Source of the DNA: an uncultured Ectothiorhodospiraceae bacterium
GTDB taxonomy: Bacteria > Pseudomonadota > Gammaproteobacteria > Nitrococcales > Nitrococcaceae
DNA length: 64,000 bases
Direction of reading: 5' to 3'
Assembly (NCBI GenBank): GCA_913057145.1
Contig: CAJXNJ010000001.1
Coordinates: forward strand, 1-64,000
The position numbers and the translations under genes are program-made. Positions 1 to 11,465 of the stretch are shown one piece after another (the first letter of the stretch is position 1; each line of letters starts with the position of its first letter). The notes under the pieces are model-generated. The model had not been told where the DNA came from and ran no database searches. It saw only the letters and a program-made list of their open reading frames with translations.

Positions 1-185
<185 letters not shown>

Positions 186-223
186 GGTTTTCTCGTCGTG
201 CAAAAAAGACCGAGAGTATACGG

Positions 224-1696
224 CTATCGACGCCCGAACGCCCAACCGGCGAGCACCAGAAGCGGAAAAATCTCAAGCCGGCCGAGCAGCATCAACACGC
301 TGAGCACCACGGCTGCCCCGGTATTCATGGCCGGCCCGGCGATGCCGGTGGAAAGACCGGAGTTGAAAAGTGCCGATGCGGTATCAAAAAAAACATGCGC
401 AAGGCGCACATCATCCGGCAGCAGATGCAGCATGACGAACACACCGAGCAGCCAGAGCAGCATGAAAAGCCCGACTAATCGGGCAGCAATCCGGCCGAGC
501 TCGGCAATGTGGTGCGGGGACACGCGAGCGCCTTCGTAATGCACCATCACGAGCTCGTGGCGACTGGCACGAAAACCCCGCAACTGGCCCTGCAAATCCT
601 TGAGCAGCAGGCCCACCCGCAGCAGCTTCACACCACCACTGGTTGAACCCGCCATGCCTCCCATCAATACCGCCACCAGCACCAGCAATAACGGGCCATC
701 CATCCAAAGCGCCAGATCCGAGCTCGCAAAACCGGCCGTGGTGAGCGCCGAGAGCCAGACAAAGGCCGTTGCCACACCGCCTGTCTCACCAATTGAAAAC
801 CAGCGCTCGGCCCAGAGCAGCAGAACACCACCGAGCGCAATCCAGAACAAAAGCCTCAGCTCCGTGCTCTGGCCGATCACCCGCCAGCCGGGTCGCTCCA
901 CCAGCAGCCGATAATGCACCAGAAAACTGATCGCGCCGATCAGCATAAGCGGCATATAGGCAAGCTGGACCGAGGCCGATGTGCTCATCAGGCTGTCATC
1001 GGTGATGGTAAAGCCGCCTGTGGCAATGGCCGTCATGCCATGATTGACGGCTCGCCAGAGCGGTTCTCCGGCGAGCCACAGCAGACCGATACCAAAGAGT
1101 GTAAACCCAAGATAAATCAACCAGATGGCTCTGACCGTGGACTTCACCGTCGGCAGTATTTTCTCTTCCCGCGCCTCGGAGAAATAAAGATTGAGCGCTC
1201 CCCGCTCGGCCGGCAGGATCGCGACCAACAGGAGAATCACCCCGATGCCGCCGATCCACTCACTCAAGCTCCGCCACCACTGAATATGCGCTGGCAGCTC
1301 GGATGCCCGGGCCACCACGGTCAATCCGGTGGAGGTAAAACCACTGGTGGATTCAAATAATGCGAAAACCGGTGCCTGAAACACATCCATGGCCGCCGAC
1401 GCACTCGATGCGGCAGGTGCCAGCAACGCCGAGACGAAAAACGGTATTGCGCCCAGAATGGCGATTAACAGCCAGCTGATGCCGGCAATCTGCATCGACT
1501 GATAACGATGAAAGGTCTGCGCGCCACGGCCGAGCAGGCGCAGGCCCTGCCCGATAACCAATGCAAGTGCCGCAGTCAGCCCGAGACCGGTCAACCCCCA
1601 GTGCTCACCGGCAAAAAACGCAACCGGCATCGACAGCAGCGCCATCACGGCCGGTATATGCAGCAGAAAGCCGACGCCGCGAGCGACTTCTCGCAA
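224..1696 (-). CDS. trkH: TrkH-family potassium uptake channel subunit
   Basis: 490 aa multi-TM protein with Trk selectivity-like segments ([31 protein letters not shown]). Confidence 0.9.
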   Translation of the reverse strand: MREVARGVGFLLHIPAVMALLSMPVAFFAGEHWGLTGLGLTAALALVIGQGLRLLGRGAQTFHRYQSMQIAGISWLLIAILGAIPFFVSALLAPAASSASAAMDVFQAPVFALFESTSGFTSTGLTVVARASELPAHIQWWRSLSEWIGGIGVILLLVAILPAERGALNLYFSEAREEKILPTVKSTVRAIWLIYLGFTLFGIGLLWLAGEPLWRAVNHGMTAIATGGFTITDDSLMSTSASVQLAYMPLMLIGAISFLVHYRLLVERPGWRVIGQSTELRLLFWIALGGVLLLWAERWFSIGETGGVATAFVWLSALTTAGFASSDLALWMDGPLLLVLVAVLMGGMAGSTSGGVKLLRVGLLLKDLQGQLRGFRASRHELVMVHYEGARVSPHHIAELGRIAARLVGLFMLLWLLGVFVMLHLLPDDVRLAHVFFDTASALFNSGLSTGIAGPAMNTGAAVVLSVLMLLGRLEIFPLLVLAGWAFGRR

Positions 1697-1698
1697 GA

Positions 1699-2097
1699 TC
1701 AGGGCTCCGTCATATTCAACAGGTGCTCGGCGATCAAGCGCTCCGGGTCGGCCAGAACCCGCACACCGAGGCGTCGAAAAATGGCCAGATGGCTATCCTG
1801 ATTCACGGTACTGGTGCGCTGCTCCACGCCGGCCTCCTGGGCAATCAGCATCGCAAGCAGATTGGTGGCGTCATCAGAAGTGGTGGCAATCACCGCATCG
1901 GCCTCGGCCAAATGACTCTCCGCGACCACATCCTCATCACCGATGGCCATCTCAAGGACGCGTATGTCATGGCGCTCGGCGACCGCCTGAGCGAGCGTGC
2001 TATCCGGTTCGATAACAGCGGCTGTGTGGCCTGCCTCCAGCGCCATTTCCACCAAATGATCTCCAACCGGGCCCGCGCCCACGATCACCAGATACAT
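1699..2097 (-). CDS. TrkA N-terminal (RCK/NAD-binding) domain protein, single domain
   Basis: 132 aa; N-terminal Rossmann MYLVIVGAGPVGDHLVEMALEAGHTAAVIEPD; directly upstream of trkH on the same strand. Confidence 0.85.
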   Translation of the reverse strand: MYLVIVGAGPVGDHLVEMALEAGHTAAVIEPDSTLAQAVAERHDIRVLEMAIGDEDVVAESHLAEADAVIATTSDDATNLLAMLIAQEAGVEQRTSTVNQDSHLAIFRRLGVRVLADPERLIAEHLLNMTEP

Positions 2098-2134
2098 GAC
2101 TGTCTACTCCCTGTCCGCCTGCGTTTCTCGGGCA

Positions 2135-3127
2135 TCATACGACAAGCGGTGGTTCCTGCATCGCCGCCGCCTGCTCACGCAGGGCAAGGACATGTTCTTC
2201 CCAGTAGCGATCGGTCGCAAACCAGGGAAAGGCAGCCGGGAAGGCCGGATCATCCCAGCGCCGCGCCAGCCAGGCGGCATGATGCATCATGCGCAGGGTC
2301 CGCAGAGCCTCGATCAGGTTGAGCTCACGCGGGTCAAAGTCATAAAACTGCTCATAGCCGGCGAGGATGTCCGCAAGCTGCAGACTGCGCTCGGCTCGAT
2401 CTCCCGAGAGCATCATCCATAGATCCTGTACCGCCGGCCCGGTCATGCAATCATCAAGATCAACCAGATGCGGCCCGGCGTCTGTCCAGAGAATATTTCC
2501 CGGATGGAAATCGCCATGCAGCCTGATGCCCTGCCAATCGCCGGCACGCTCAAAAGCCCCGGCGATATCGGCAAAAAGCCCCTCGGTGACGGAGTGATAG
2601 GCCGCTTCAATGTGCGCGGGAATCCACTGGTGCTCCAGGAGATAATCACGACTGCGCTGCCCGGAGAGGCTTGCCGCGAGATCGCGGCGATGGGTGAAAG
2701 CCCGGGTTGCCCCGATCTGATGCAACCGGCCGAGCATTCGCCCCAGCCACTCGCGGGTATCGGCATTATCCAGTGGCGGTGCATGTCCCCCACGCCGCGG
2801 ATAGACGGCAAAGCAGAAATCACCGAGGACATGCAGCGACTGACCGTTGACCAAAAGCGGCGGCACCACCGGTATGTCAGCTTCGGCCAGCTCCAGGGCG
2901 AATGCATGTTCCTCGGCGATGGCCGCCTGCGACCAGCGCCCGGGCCGATACACTTTGAGTATCACCGGCTCGGCCTCTTCAATCCCCAGCTGATAAACCC
3001 GGTTCTCGTAGCTGTTGAGTGCCAGCAGCCGACCGTCCGGCTCGAGCCCGACCGCTTCAAGCATATCGAGCAATGCCCCGGGGTCGAGCACTGAAAACGG
3101 ATGGGCCGATGGTTCAGCCGGCATCAT
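2135..3127 (-). CDS. srkA: Stress response serine/threonine kinase A (YihE/SrkA/RdoA-like)
   Basis: APH-fold kinase motifs: RLHGDFHPGNILW and HLVDLDDCMTGPAVQDLWMM. ORF is open to 3214 but the start is likely MMPAEPS at about 3127. Confidence 0.85.
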   Translation of the reverse strand: MMPAEPSAHPFSVLDPGALLDMLEAVGLEPDGRLLALNSYENRVYQLGIEEAEPVILKVYRPGRWSQAAIAEEHAFALELAEADIPVVPPLLVNGQSLHVLGDFCFAVYPRRGGHAPPLDNADTREWLGRMLGRLHQIGATRAFTHRRDLAASLSGQRSRDYLLEHQWIPAHIEAAYHSVTEGLFADIAGAFERAGDWQGIRLHGDFHPGNILWTDAGPHLVDLDDCMTGPAVQDLWMMLSGDRAERSLQLADILAGYEQFYDFDPRELNLIEALRTLRMMHHAAWLARRWDDPAFPAAFPWFATDRYWEEHVLALREQAAAMQEPPLVV

Positions 3128-3965
3128 GAAACCCCCAGGCCTGCCAGACGGGCTCAAGGTCGCGGGGAAGCGGCGCGAGCCGCCCGATTTCAACCCAGGG
3201 GAATTCGGGATCATGAAAATCCGAGCCCATTGAGGCTTTCAGGTTGTATCGACGGGCCAAGGCAGCAGCACTGGCCGGGTCATCACGACCGCCACCGCCA
3301 TTGCAGACTTCGATCGCCTCGCCGCCGGCCTCGCAGAACGCCTGCACCGCGGCGCGCAGCGCACCCCGGGAGAGATGGTAGCGCAGCGGATGGGCGAAGA
3401 CCGCAACACCGCCTGCTGCATGAATCCAGTCAACCACCGCCTCCAAACGGGCCCAGTGCACCGGCGCATAGCCGCGACGGCCGCGCTGCAGATAGCGATC
3501 AAAGGCCTGCTGCATGGTCTTTGCATATCCGGCTGCTACCAGATCGCGGGCGAAATGCGCACGGCCCGGCACGCCATCGCCCACCGCCGCCATGACCCGA
3601 GTCGCTACTCCTTCACAGCCGGCGCGCTCCAGGCGCTCGGCAATCTGCTCGGCGCGCCGGCGTCGCTCAGCCTGTTGCGCCCTCACACCATCGCGCAGCG
3701 CTGTCGCTGTTGGATCGAGATGGAGCCCGACGATATGCACCACGCCGCGAGCCCAGCGGGCCGAGAGTTCAATACCGGCAAGGCACTCAATACCGGCCGT
3801 CCTGGCGGCACCCATGGCTTCCTCAAGCCCATCAAGGGTGTCGTGATCGGTCAGCGCCATGAGTCTTACACCCTTGTCGGCTGCCCGCTGCACGAGCGCC
3901 GTCGGCGATAGCCGCCCGTCCGAGGCGGTGCTGTGCATGTGCAAATCAACGGGGCTTTGCGGCAT
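3114..3965 (-). CDS. PHP-domain metal-dependent phosphoesterase (YciV/RNase AM-like)
   Basis: VDLHMHSTASDGRLSP...ALTDHDTLDGLEEA...GSDFHDPEFPWVEIG; PHP motifs. Confidence 0.88.
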   Translation of the reverse strand: MPQSPVDLHMHSTASDGRLSPTALVQRAADKGVRLMALTDHDTLDGLEEAMGAARTAGIECLAGIELSARWARGVVHIVGLHLDPTATALRDGVRAQQAERRRRAEQIAERLERAGCEGVATRVMAAVGDGVPGRAHFARDLVAAGYAKTMQQAFDRYLQRGRRGYAPVHWARLEAVVDWIHAAGGVAVFAHPLRYHLSRGALRAAVQAFCEAGGEAIEVCNGGGGRDDPASAAALARRYNLKASMGSDFHDPEFPWVEIGRLAPLPRDLEPVWQAWGFHDAG

Positions 3966-3976
3966 ATTGAGCTTGC

Positions 3977-4005
3977 TTGTGGCCGGATTTGCCCCATCCT
4001 ATAAT
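3977..4005 (+). promoter_or_regulatory. Probable argD promoter
   Basis: TTGTGG-17 bp-TATAAT (exact -10 consensus). Confidence 0.65.
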
Positions 4006-4013
4006 GAATGGCT

Positions 4014-4042
4014 CGGCAGCCGCAGGCTGCCGTTTGTTTTTT
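4014..4042 (+). terminator. Terminator-like hairpin in the argD leader
   Basis: CGGCAGCC-GCA-GGCTGCCG followed by TTTGTTTTTT, directly before the Shine-Dalgarno GGAG. Confidence 0.7.
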
Positions 4043-4053
4043 GGAGCAGTCTC

Positions 4054-5250
4054 ATGACCTCAGCGCTGATGCCTACCTACGCCAGGCTACCGGTTGCCTT
4101 TCGCAGAGGCACGGGCGCGTGGCTGGAAGACACCGACGGCCGGCACTATCTGGATGCCCTCTCAGGGATCGCCGTCTGTGGTCTTGGCCATGCCCATCCG
4201 GCGATTGCCGAGGCATTGAATGACCAGGCAAGGACATTGATCCACACCTCCAACCTGTATGAGGTCCCACTGCAGGAGAAACTCGGTGGGTGGCTGTGCA
4301 AGCTCAGCGGGCTGGAGCAGGTATTTTTTGCCAATAGCGGCGCCGAGGCCAACGAAGCCGCCATCAAGCTTGCGCGGCGATACGGGCATGAAAAGGGCAT
4401 TACGCGCCCGGAGATCATCGTCGCTGACAACGCATTTCACGGCCGCACCCTCGGGGCGCTGACGGCAACCGGTAACAGCAAGGCACAGAAAGGCTTTGGC
4501 CCGCTGCCGGAAGGCTTCGTGCGCGTACCCTACAATGATGCAGCCGCTATTGAGGCCGCCGGCAACAAGAACACCGTCGCGGTTCTCATTGAACCCATCC
4601 AGGGCGAAGGCGGCATCCGCATCCCGGATAATGGCTATCTGAAAGCACTCCGGGCGCTCTGTGACCAGCATGGCTGGCTCTTGATGCTCGATGAAGTACA
4701 GGCCGGTATTGGCAGGACAGGCCTGTGGTTCGGCCATCAACACGAAGCGATCAGTGCCGATGTCATTACCGTGGCCAAAGCCCTTGCCAATGGAGTTCCG
4801 ATCGGCGCCTGCATCGCAGGCGGCCCGGCAGCCGGCATTCTCGGCCCCGGCACTCACGGCACCACCTTTGGCGGCAACCCGCTTGCCGCACGCGCGGCAC
4901 TGGCCGTCATCGAGACCATCGGCCACGATGATCTGCTGGCACGGGCAGCCACACTCGGCGAACGGATCTTGAGAGGCTTTCAGGATGCGCTAAAAGGCAC
5001 ACCGGGGATTACGGAGATTCGTGGCCGCGGCTTGATGCTTGGCATCGAACTCGAGGCCCCCTGCCCCGACCTGGTCGAGAAGGCACTGGATGCCGGGCTT
5101 TTGATTAACGTGACAGCCGGATCGGTCATCCGACTGCTGCCACCATTGATTCTCACCGACGACGAGGCCGATCAGCTGGTCTCGACCCTGGCGCCGCTTA
5201 TCGATGAGACGGCGCGTACGCAGGCCGGTCAGCGTCCGGCCAGCGCTTAA
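4054..5250 (+). CDS. argD: Acetylornithine/succinyldiaminopimelate aminotransferase
   Basis: Class III aminotransferase: [52 protein letters not shown]; followed by argF. Start [16 protein letters not shown] at 4054. Confidence 0.93.
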   Translation: MTSALMPTYARLPVAFRRGTGAWLEDTDGRHYLDALSGIAVCGLGHAHPAIAEALNDQARTLIHTSNLYEVPLQEKLGGWLCKLSGLEQVFFANSGAEANEAAIKLARRYGHEKGITRPEIIVADNAFHGRTLGALTATGNSKAQKGFGPLPEGFVRVPYNDAAAIEAAGNKNTVAVLIEPIQGEGGIRIPDNGYLKALRALCDQHGWLLMLDEVQAGIGRTGLWFGHQHEAISADVITVAKALANGVPIGACIAGGPAAGILGPGTHGTTFGGNPLAARAALAVIETIGHDDLLARAATLGERILRGFQDALKGTPGITEIRGRGLMLGIELEAPCPDLVEKALDAGLLINVTAGSVIRLLPPLILTDDEADQLVSTLAPLIDETARTQAGQRPASA

Positions 5251-5276
5251 CCCCCCATCCGGGAGGTACCTCTGAC

Positions 5277-6163
<887 letters not shown>

Positions 6164-6176
<13 letters not shown>

Positions 6177-6191
6177 TAAGAAGCGCCTGCG
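6164..6191. other. Hairpin overlapping the argF stop codon between convergent argF and phoU
   Basis: CGCAGGCGCTT-GATAAG-AAGCGCCTGCG, 11-bp perfect stem. Confidence 0.65.
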
Positions 6192-6198
6192 CATTCAA

Positions 6199-6921
6199 CT
6201 AGCGACGATCTCCAGTCGCTTCTTCGGCCATCTGCTCGAAGCTTGTGTGGCGGACATCCTTGCCGCGGACAAAATAGATCACGTACTCACAGATATTGCG
6301 CGAGCGATCCCCGATACGCTCCAGTGAGCGCGTGGCCCAGACGATATCGAGGACCGGCGGTACCGATTTCGGGTTGTCTTCCAGGTACTTCACCAGATGA
6401 CGAATGATGGAGTCGTACTGGGCATCGGCCTTGATGTCTTCCTGCGCCACACGCACCGCCTGTTCGGCGTCCATGCGGGTGAAGGCATCGAGGGCACCGC
6501 GCAGCATGCCCTTGACCTGCTCGCCCAATGCGGCGATCTCCGCCATCGGGCTTCGCTGCCGGTCTTCTTCGAGCAGATGCAATGCCATCCGGCCGACACG
6601 CTCGGCCTCATCACCAATGCGCTCAAGATCGGTAATGGCCTTGATCACGGCCACCACCAGGCGCAGATCGCTGGCGGCCGGCTGCCGGCGCGCAAGAACA
6701 TTGGTGCAGGCCTCATCCAGCTCGACTTCCATGGCGTTAATCCGATAATCGGAGGTCACCACCTGCTCGCCTTTCTGCTGATCACCATTGACCAGCGCAT
6801 CCAATGCGGCTTCTAGCTGTTGCTCCACCAGCCCGCCCATGGTCATCACGCGGGTGATGATCTGCTCGAGATCCTCGTTGTACTGCCGCGAGATATGCTG
6901 CGAGAAACCTTTTTTATCCAT
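6199..6921 (-). CDS. phoU: Phosphate signaling complex protein PhoU
   Basis: MDKKGFSQHISRQYNEDLEQIITRVMTMGGLVEQQL...DLERIGDEAERVGRMA...LERIGDRSRNICEYVIYFVRG; PhoU repeats. Confidence 0.95.
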   Translation of the reverse strand: MDKKGFSQHISRQYNEDLEQIITRVMTMGGLVEQQLEAALDALVNGDQQKGEQVVTSDYRINAMEVELDEACTNVLARRQPAASDLRLVVAVIKAITDLERIGDEAERVGRMALHLLEEDRQRSPMAEIAALGEQVKGMLRGALDAFTRMDAEQAVRVAQEDIKADAQYDSIIRHLVKYLEDNPKSVPPVLDIVWATRSLERIGDRSRNICEYVIYFVRGKDVRHTSFEQMAEEATGDRR

Positions 6922-6943
6922 GGCGTTTGCCGCTCCTGGGTAC

Positions 6944-7795
<852 letters not shown>

Positions 7796-7812
7796 GAATC
7801 CCTCGCCCGCCG

Positions 7813-8982
7813 CTACCAGCGACGCTCAAATTTACGCCGCATAAACACGGCCAATGCGTTAAGGGTAAGCAGCACAGCGAGCAACACGATGATGCCCGCA
7901 GCGGTTTTCTCGACGAATGCCTTGCGGGGCTCGCTGGCCCAGGTAAAGATCTGTGCCGGCAGCACGGTGGCAGACTCGAAGATGCTGCCCGGTGCCTCCG
8001 GAATATAGGCGATCATGCCCACGATGATCAGCGGTGCGGTCTCGCCCATCGCCTGCGCCAGCCCGATGATGGTGCCGGTGAGAATGCCGGGCAGAGACAA
8101 TGGCAGAACATGATCGCGGACCACCTGCCAGCGTGAACAGCCCATGGCGAAAGCGCCCAGACGAATCGGATCCGGCACCGCGCGCAGCGCTGCCCGGGTA
8201 CTGATGATGATGATCGGCAACGTCATCAATGCCAGTGTCAGGCCGCCCACCAGCGCCGAGGACCTCGGCACACCGAAGGTGTTGATGAAAACCGCAAGGC
8301 CAAGTAGGCCAAAGATAATCGAAGGAACAGCGGCCAGATTGTTGATGTTGACTTCGATAATCTGCGTGAGCTTGTTATCCGGCGCAAACTCTTCGAGATA
8401 AATCGCCGACATTACGCCAATGGGGAAAGCCACAATCAGCGTGACAAACAACACCAGAATGGAACCCACCATCGCAGAGAAAATACCGGCAAGCTCCGGC
8501 AGCTTGGAATCTCCCGAGGTGAAAAACGCCCAATTGAAAGTCGTGCGAATAATACCGGCTTCTTTCAGTGACTCCACCTGGGCTGCCATCTCCGGTGGCA
8601 ACTCTTCATTACCCTTGAAGTACTGATCAACACGACTGTAGGTCGGCACCCAGGCCTCACGTGTCGTGCCCGCAAGTTCGGGGTTGTTTCGGATTTCCAG
8701 CGGGATTGAACGCGTCGCACCGCGCGAGACGATATCGCGTAAATCCTCAGCAAGCGCAAATTGACCGATACGCGCCGCCCGCTCGTTGTAATCGAGCGTC
8801 ACTTTGATCTCGGTCTTCCAGAACGCTGTATAGCCCTGGCTGATGATGTCGGTAAAAAACGCAATGATGATGGCAAAGGCCACAAAAAGCGCGGTCACGG
8901 TATAGGACTTAAAGCGCTTTTCACTGCGATACCGCGCCTTGATGCGTGGGTCTTCGGCAGATCCTGTCAGACGTCGCTGCAT
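7813..8982 (-). CDS. pstA: Phosphate ABC transporter permease PstA (long form with large extracytoplasmic insert)
   Basis: C-terminal PstA permease ([43 protein letters not shown]) with an about 130-aa insert after TM1, as in DUF3333-type PstA. Confidence 0.93.
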   Translation of the reverse strand: MQRRLTGSAEDPRIKARYRSEKRFKSYTVTALFVAFAIIIAFFTDIISQGYTAFWKTEIKVTLDYNERAARIGQFALAEDLRDIVSRGATRSIPLEIRNNPELAGTTREAWVPTYSRVDQYFKGNEELPPEMAAQVESLKEAGIIRTTFNWAFFTSGDSKLPELAGIFSAMVGSILVLFVTLIVAFPIGVMSAIYLEEFAPDNKLTQIIEVNINNLAAVPSIIFGLLGLAVFINTFGVPRSSALVGGLTLALMTLPIIIISTRAALRAVPDPIRLGAFAMGCSRWQVVRDHVLPLSLPGILTGTIIGLAQAMGETAPLIIVGMIAYIPEAPGSIFESATVLPAQIFTWASEPRKAFVEKTAAGIIVLLAVLLTLNALAVFMRRKFERRW

Positions 8983-8998
8983 GAGTACTTATTCCCGA

Positions 8999-10246
8999 TC
9001 AGTCGTATCGCTGCTTGAAGCGGCGTACCAGATAAGTGGACACCAGATTCAGCAGCAGGGTAACGGTAAAGAGCACCAGACCAAGCGCGAAGGCGGACAG
9101 GGTCTGCGGGCTGTCGAAGGCAAGGTCACCGGTGAGCGAGTAGACGATACTCACGGTCACGGTGGTCATGTCCTCGAGTGGATTCCAGGTCAGGTTGGGC
9201 CGAACACCTGCCGCCATGACCACGATCATGGTCTCTCCGAGCGCACGCGAGACGCCGAGCAGGAATGCCGATATCACACCGGGCAGTGCTGCTGGCAGGA
9301 TCACCTGGCGAATGGTCTCCGATTTCGTGGTCCCGAGCGCATAGGCACCCTCACGCAGGGTCTGCGGAATGCTGTTGATCACATCGTCAGACAGCGAGGA
9401 GATGAACGGAATGATCATGATCCCCATCACGATGCCGGGTGAAAGAATGTTGCTGTAGGAGGCATCCAGTCCGAAGAATGCCGCGATATCCACAATAATC
9501 GGGGTGACGGTGATCGCTGCAAAAAAGCCATATACCACTGTCGGGATGCCGGCCAGGATCTCCAGGATCGGCTTGGCAAAGCCGCGTTGGCGATGCGTGG
9601 CGTACTCGGACATGAAGATGGCTGACAGCAGCCCGATTGGCAGGGCCGTCGCCATGGCAATGGCCGTCACCATGAACGTACCGGCAAAAAGCGGGACTGA
9701 ACCAAAGAAAGATGTGCCCTCGCCCACCTCATCGCCACGGCCGGCGGCCTCGAGGAACGTGTCACCAGGCGACCACACGGTGCCGGTCACAAATTCCCAG
9801 ACGCTCACCTCGCGGAAGAAGCGCATGGCCTCGAACAAGATGGACAGAACAATGGAAATGGTGGTGATGATTGAGATCAATGCCGCGCTCAAGAGCAGCA
9901 GGCGAATGACCCGATCCAGCGCGTTGCGCGCACGCACCTCCGGGCGGATGGCCCGTAGCCCGTGGGCAAGCCCAAGCGCTGCCACTGCAATAGAGACAAT
10001 CAGAACGAGCTCACGTGCCGGTGCGATAACACCAAAGACGCTCAACAGTGCAGCTGCGATGGCCACACCCAGTGCCGGCAGCCCCATCCAGACCACGGAA
10101 TACCAACCGTACTGCTGGGGACGTGAGTGCATGCTGATGCCGGCCGCCATCGCCGTGAGCGCCTTGCCACGGCCCAGCCGATAAGCCAGAAATCCAAGCG
10201 GAGTCAGTACCGCGATTAACAACAGTGTTGTAGTTCCAATACCCAA
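8999..10246 (-). CDS. pstC: Phosphate ABC transporter permease PstC (long form)
   Basis: EGAYALGTTKSETIRQVILPAALPGVISAFLLGVSRALGETMIVVMAAG; extra N-terminal TM segments. Confidence 0.93.
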   Translation of the reverse strand: MGIGTTTLLLIAVLTPLGFLAYRLGRGKALTAMAAGISMHSRPQQYGWYSVVWMGLPALGVAIAAALLSVFGVIAPARELVLIVSIAVAALGLAHGLRAIRPEVRARNALDRVIRLLLLSAALISIITTISIVLSILFEAMRFFREVSVWEFVTGTVWSPGDTFLEAAGRGDEVGEGTSFFGSVPLFAGTFMVTAIAMATALPIGLLSAIFMSEYATHRQRGFAKPILEILAGIPTVVYGFFAAITVTPIIVDIAAFFGLDASYSNILSPGIVMGIMIIPFISSLSDDVINSIPQTLREGAYALGTTKSETIRQVILPAALPGVISAFLLGVSRALGETMIVVMAAGVRPNLTWNPLEDMTTVTVSIVYSLTGDLAFDSPQTLSAFALGLVLFTVTLLLNLVSTYLVRRFKQRYD

Positions 10247-10279
10247 GGGGACACCCTCAATCTCTGGCTCTTAAAATCC

Positions 10280-10314
10280 AAAAGATCGCCGCCACCAGAC
10301 TGGCGACGGCGATC
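10280..10314 (-). terminator. Terminator/attenuator between pstS and pstC
   Basis: Minus strand GATCGCCGTCGCCAG-T-CTGGTGGCGGCGATC then TTTT; stem up to 15 bp allowing G-U. Confidence 0.75.
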
Positions 10315-10359
10315 ATTTAAGCGCGAATCCTCACCCGGGTGGATGAGGATTGCAACGCT

Positions 10360-11376
10360 TTAGCCGCCCAGGTCGCTGCGCTGCAGGTTGACCCGGTTCT
10401 CGACACGATCACGCCACTCAGCCAGCGCATCGGCAGGCAGCGGGATCAGGCCCTCGTCCTTGAGCAGGCCGTCCTGGCCAATGAGGATCGGATCCATGAA
10501 CATGCTGACGTATTCGTCGATGCCCGGAATCACGCCCTCGTGGGCCTCTTTGATGTAGAACCACAGGCTGCGGGCAACCGGGTACTCACCGCTACCGATC
10601 GTCTCAGGGCTCGGCTCGACACCGTCGATGGTGGCCGCCTGAATGATGTCGGTGTTCTCGACGAGGAAGCCGTAACCGAAGACGCCAATGGCATCAGCAT
10701 TTTCGTTAATCCGCTGCACGATCAGGTTGTCGTTCTCACCGGAGTCGACATACACGCCGTCTGCGCGGATCTCGGTGTACTCCTCAGGGAAGCCCAGATC
10801 CTCAGCGGTCTCTTCCATGACCATCTCTTCAAACGCGTCACGCGTACCGGAAGTGGTCGGCGGGCCGAGAATCTCAATCTCACGATCCGGCAGGCTGGAA
10901 TCAATCTGGCTCCAGTTGGTGTAAGGGTTATCAACCATCTCACCGTTCTGCGGGATCTGAGCGGCAACAGCCATCATGATCTGCTCGCGGGTCAGTGCCA
11001 GCGGCTCGTTGTCGTTGCTCTGGGCAAGAACAATGCCGTCGTAGCCGATGGTGGCCTCAGTGATGTCGGTGACGCCGTTTTCCATGCAACGATCGAACTC
11101 ACTGACCTTCATGCGACGCGAGGCGTTGGTGATGTCCGGGGTGTTGGCGCCGACGCCCTCACAGAAAAGACGCATACCACCGCCCGAGCCGGTGGACTCA
11201 ATCACAGGAGTCGGGAAGTTGGTGGTGGCACCGAACTCTTCAACCACGTAGCTCGCAAACGGATAAACCGTGCTGGAGCCAACGATACGGATCTGGTCAC
11301 GGGCCTCGGCGGCGGTGACGGCGGTCATGCCAACAGCCGCAGCAACGGCAAGGGCAGTCGTCTTCCAAGTCTGCAT
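10360..11376 (-). CDS. pstS: Phosphate ABC transporter substrate-binding protein PstS
   Basis: Signal peptide then RIVGSSTVYPFASYVVEEFG...ESTGSGGGMRLFCEG; first gene of pstSCAB-phoU. Confidence 0.94.
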   Translation of the reverse strand: MQTWKTTALAVAAAVGMTAVTAAEARDQIRIVGSSTVYPFASYVVEEFGATTNFPTPVIESTGSGGGMRLFCEGVGANTPDITNASRRMKVSEFDRCMENGVTDITEATIGYDGIVLAQSNDNEPLALTREQIMMAVAAQIPQNGEMVDNPYTNWSQIDSSLPDREIEILGPPTTSGTRDAFEEMVMEETAEDLGFPEEYTEIRADGVYVDSGENDNLIVQRINENADAIGVFGYGFLVENTDIIQAATIDGVEPSPETIGSGEYPVARSLWFYIKEAHEGVIPGIDEYVSMFMDPILIGQDGLLKDEGLIPLPADALAEWRDRVENRVNLQRSDLGG

Positions 11377-11434
11377 GAGGTAACTCCTCGTTAGTGCTTT
11401 CAGGTAAGTGCACGGGAGAGGCTAGAGGAGAAAT

Positions 11435-11452
11435 GTGACAGAACTGTGAAAT
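11435..11452 (-). promoter_or_regulatory. Pho-box-like site upstream of pstS
   Basis: Minus strand ATTTCAC-AGTT-CTGTCAC (7+4+7) followed after 10 nt by TAGCCT; resembles PhoB-box architecture. Confidence 0.6.
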
Positions 11453-11465
11453 CTGTCACAAACAA

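Noticed and set aside
10339-11394. 351-aa plus-strand ORF opposite pstS
   Set aside because: Shadow ORF of a GC-rich, strongly coding minus-strand gene; no recognisable domain.
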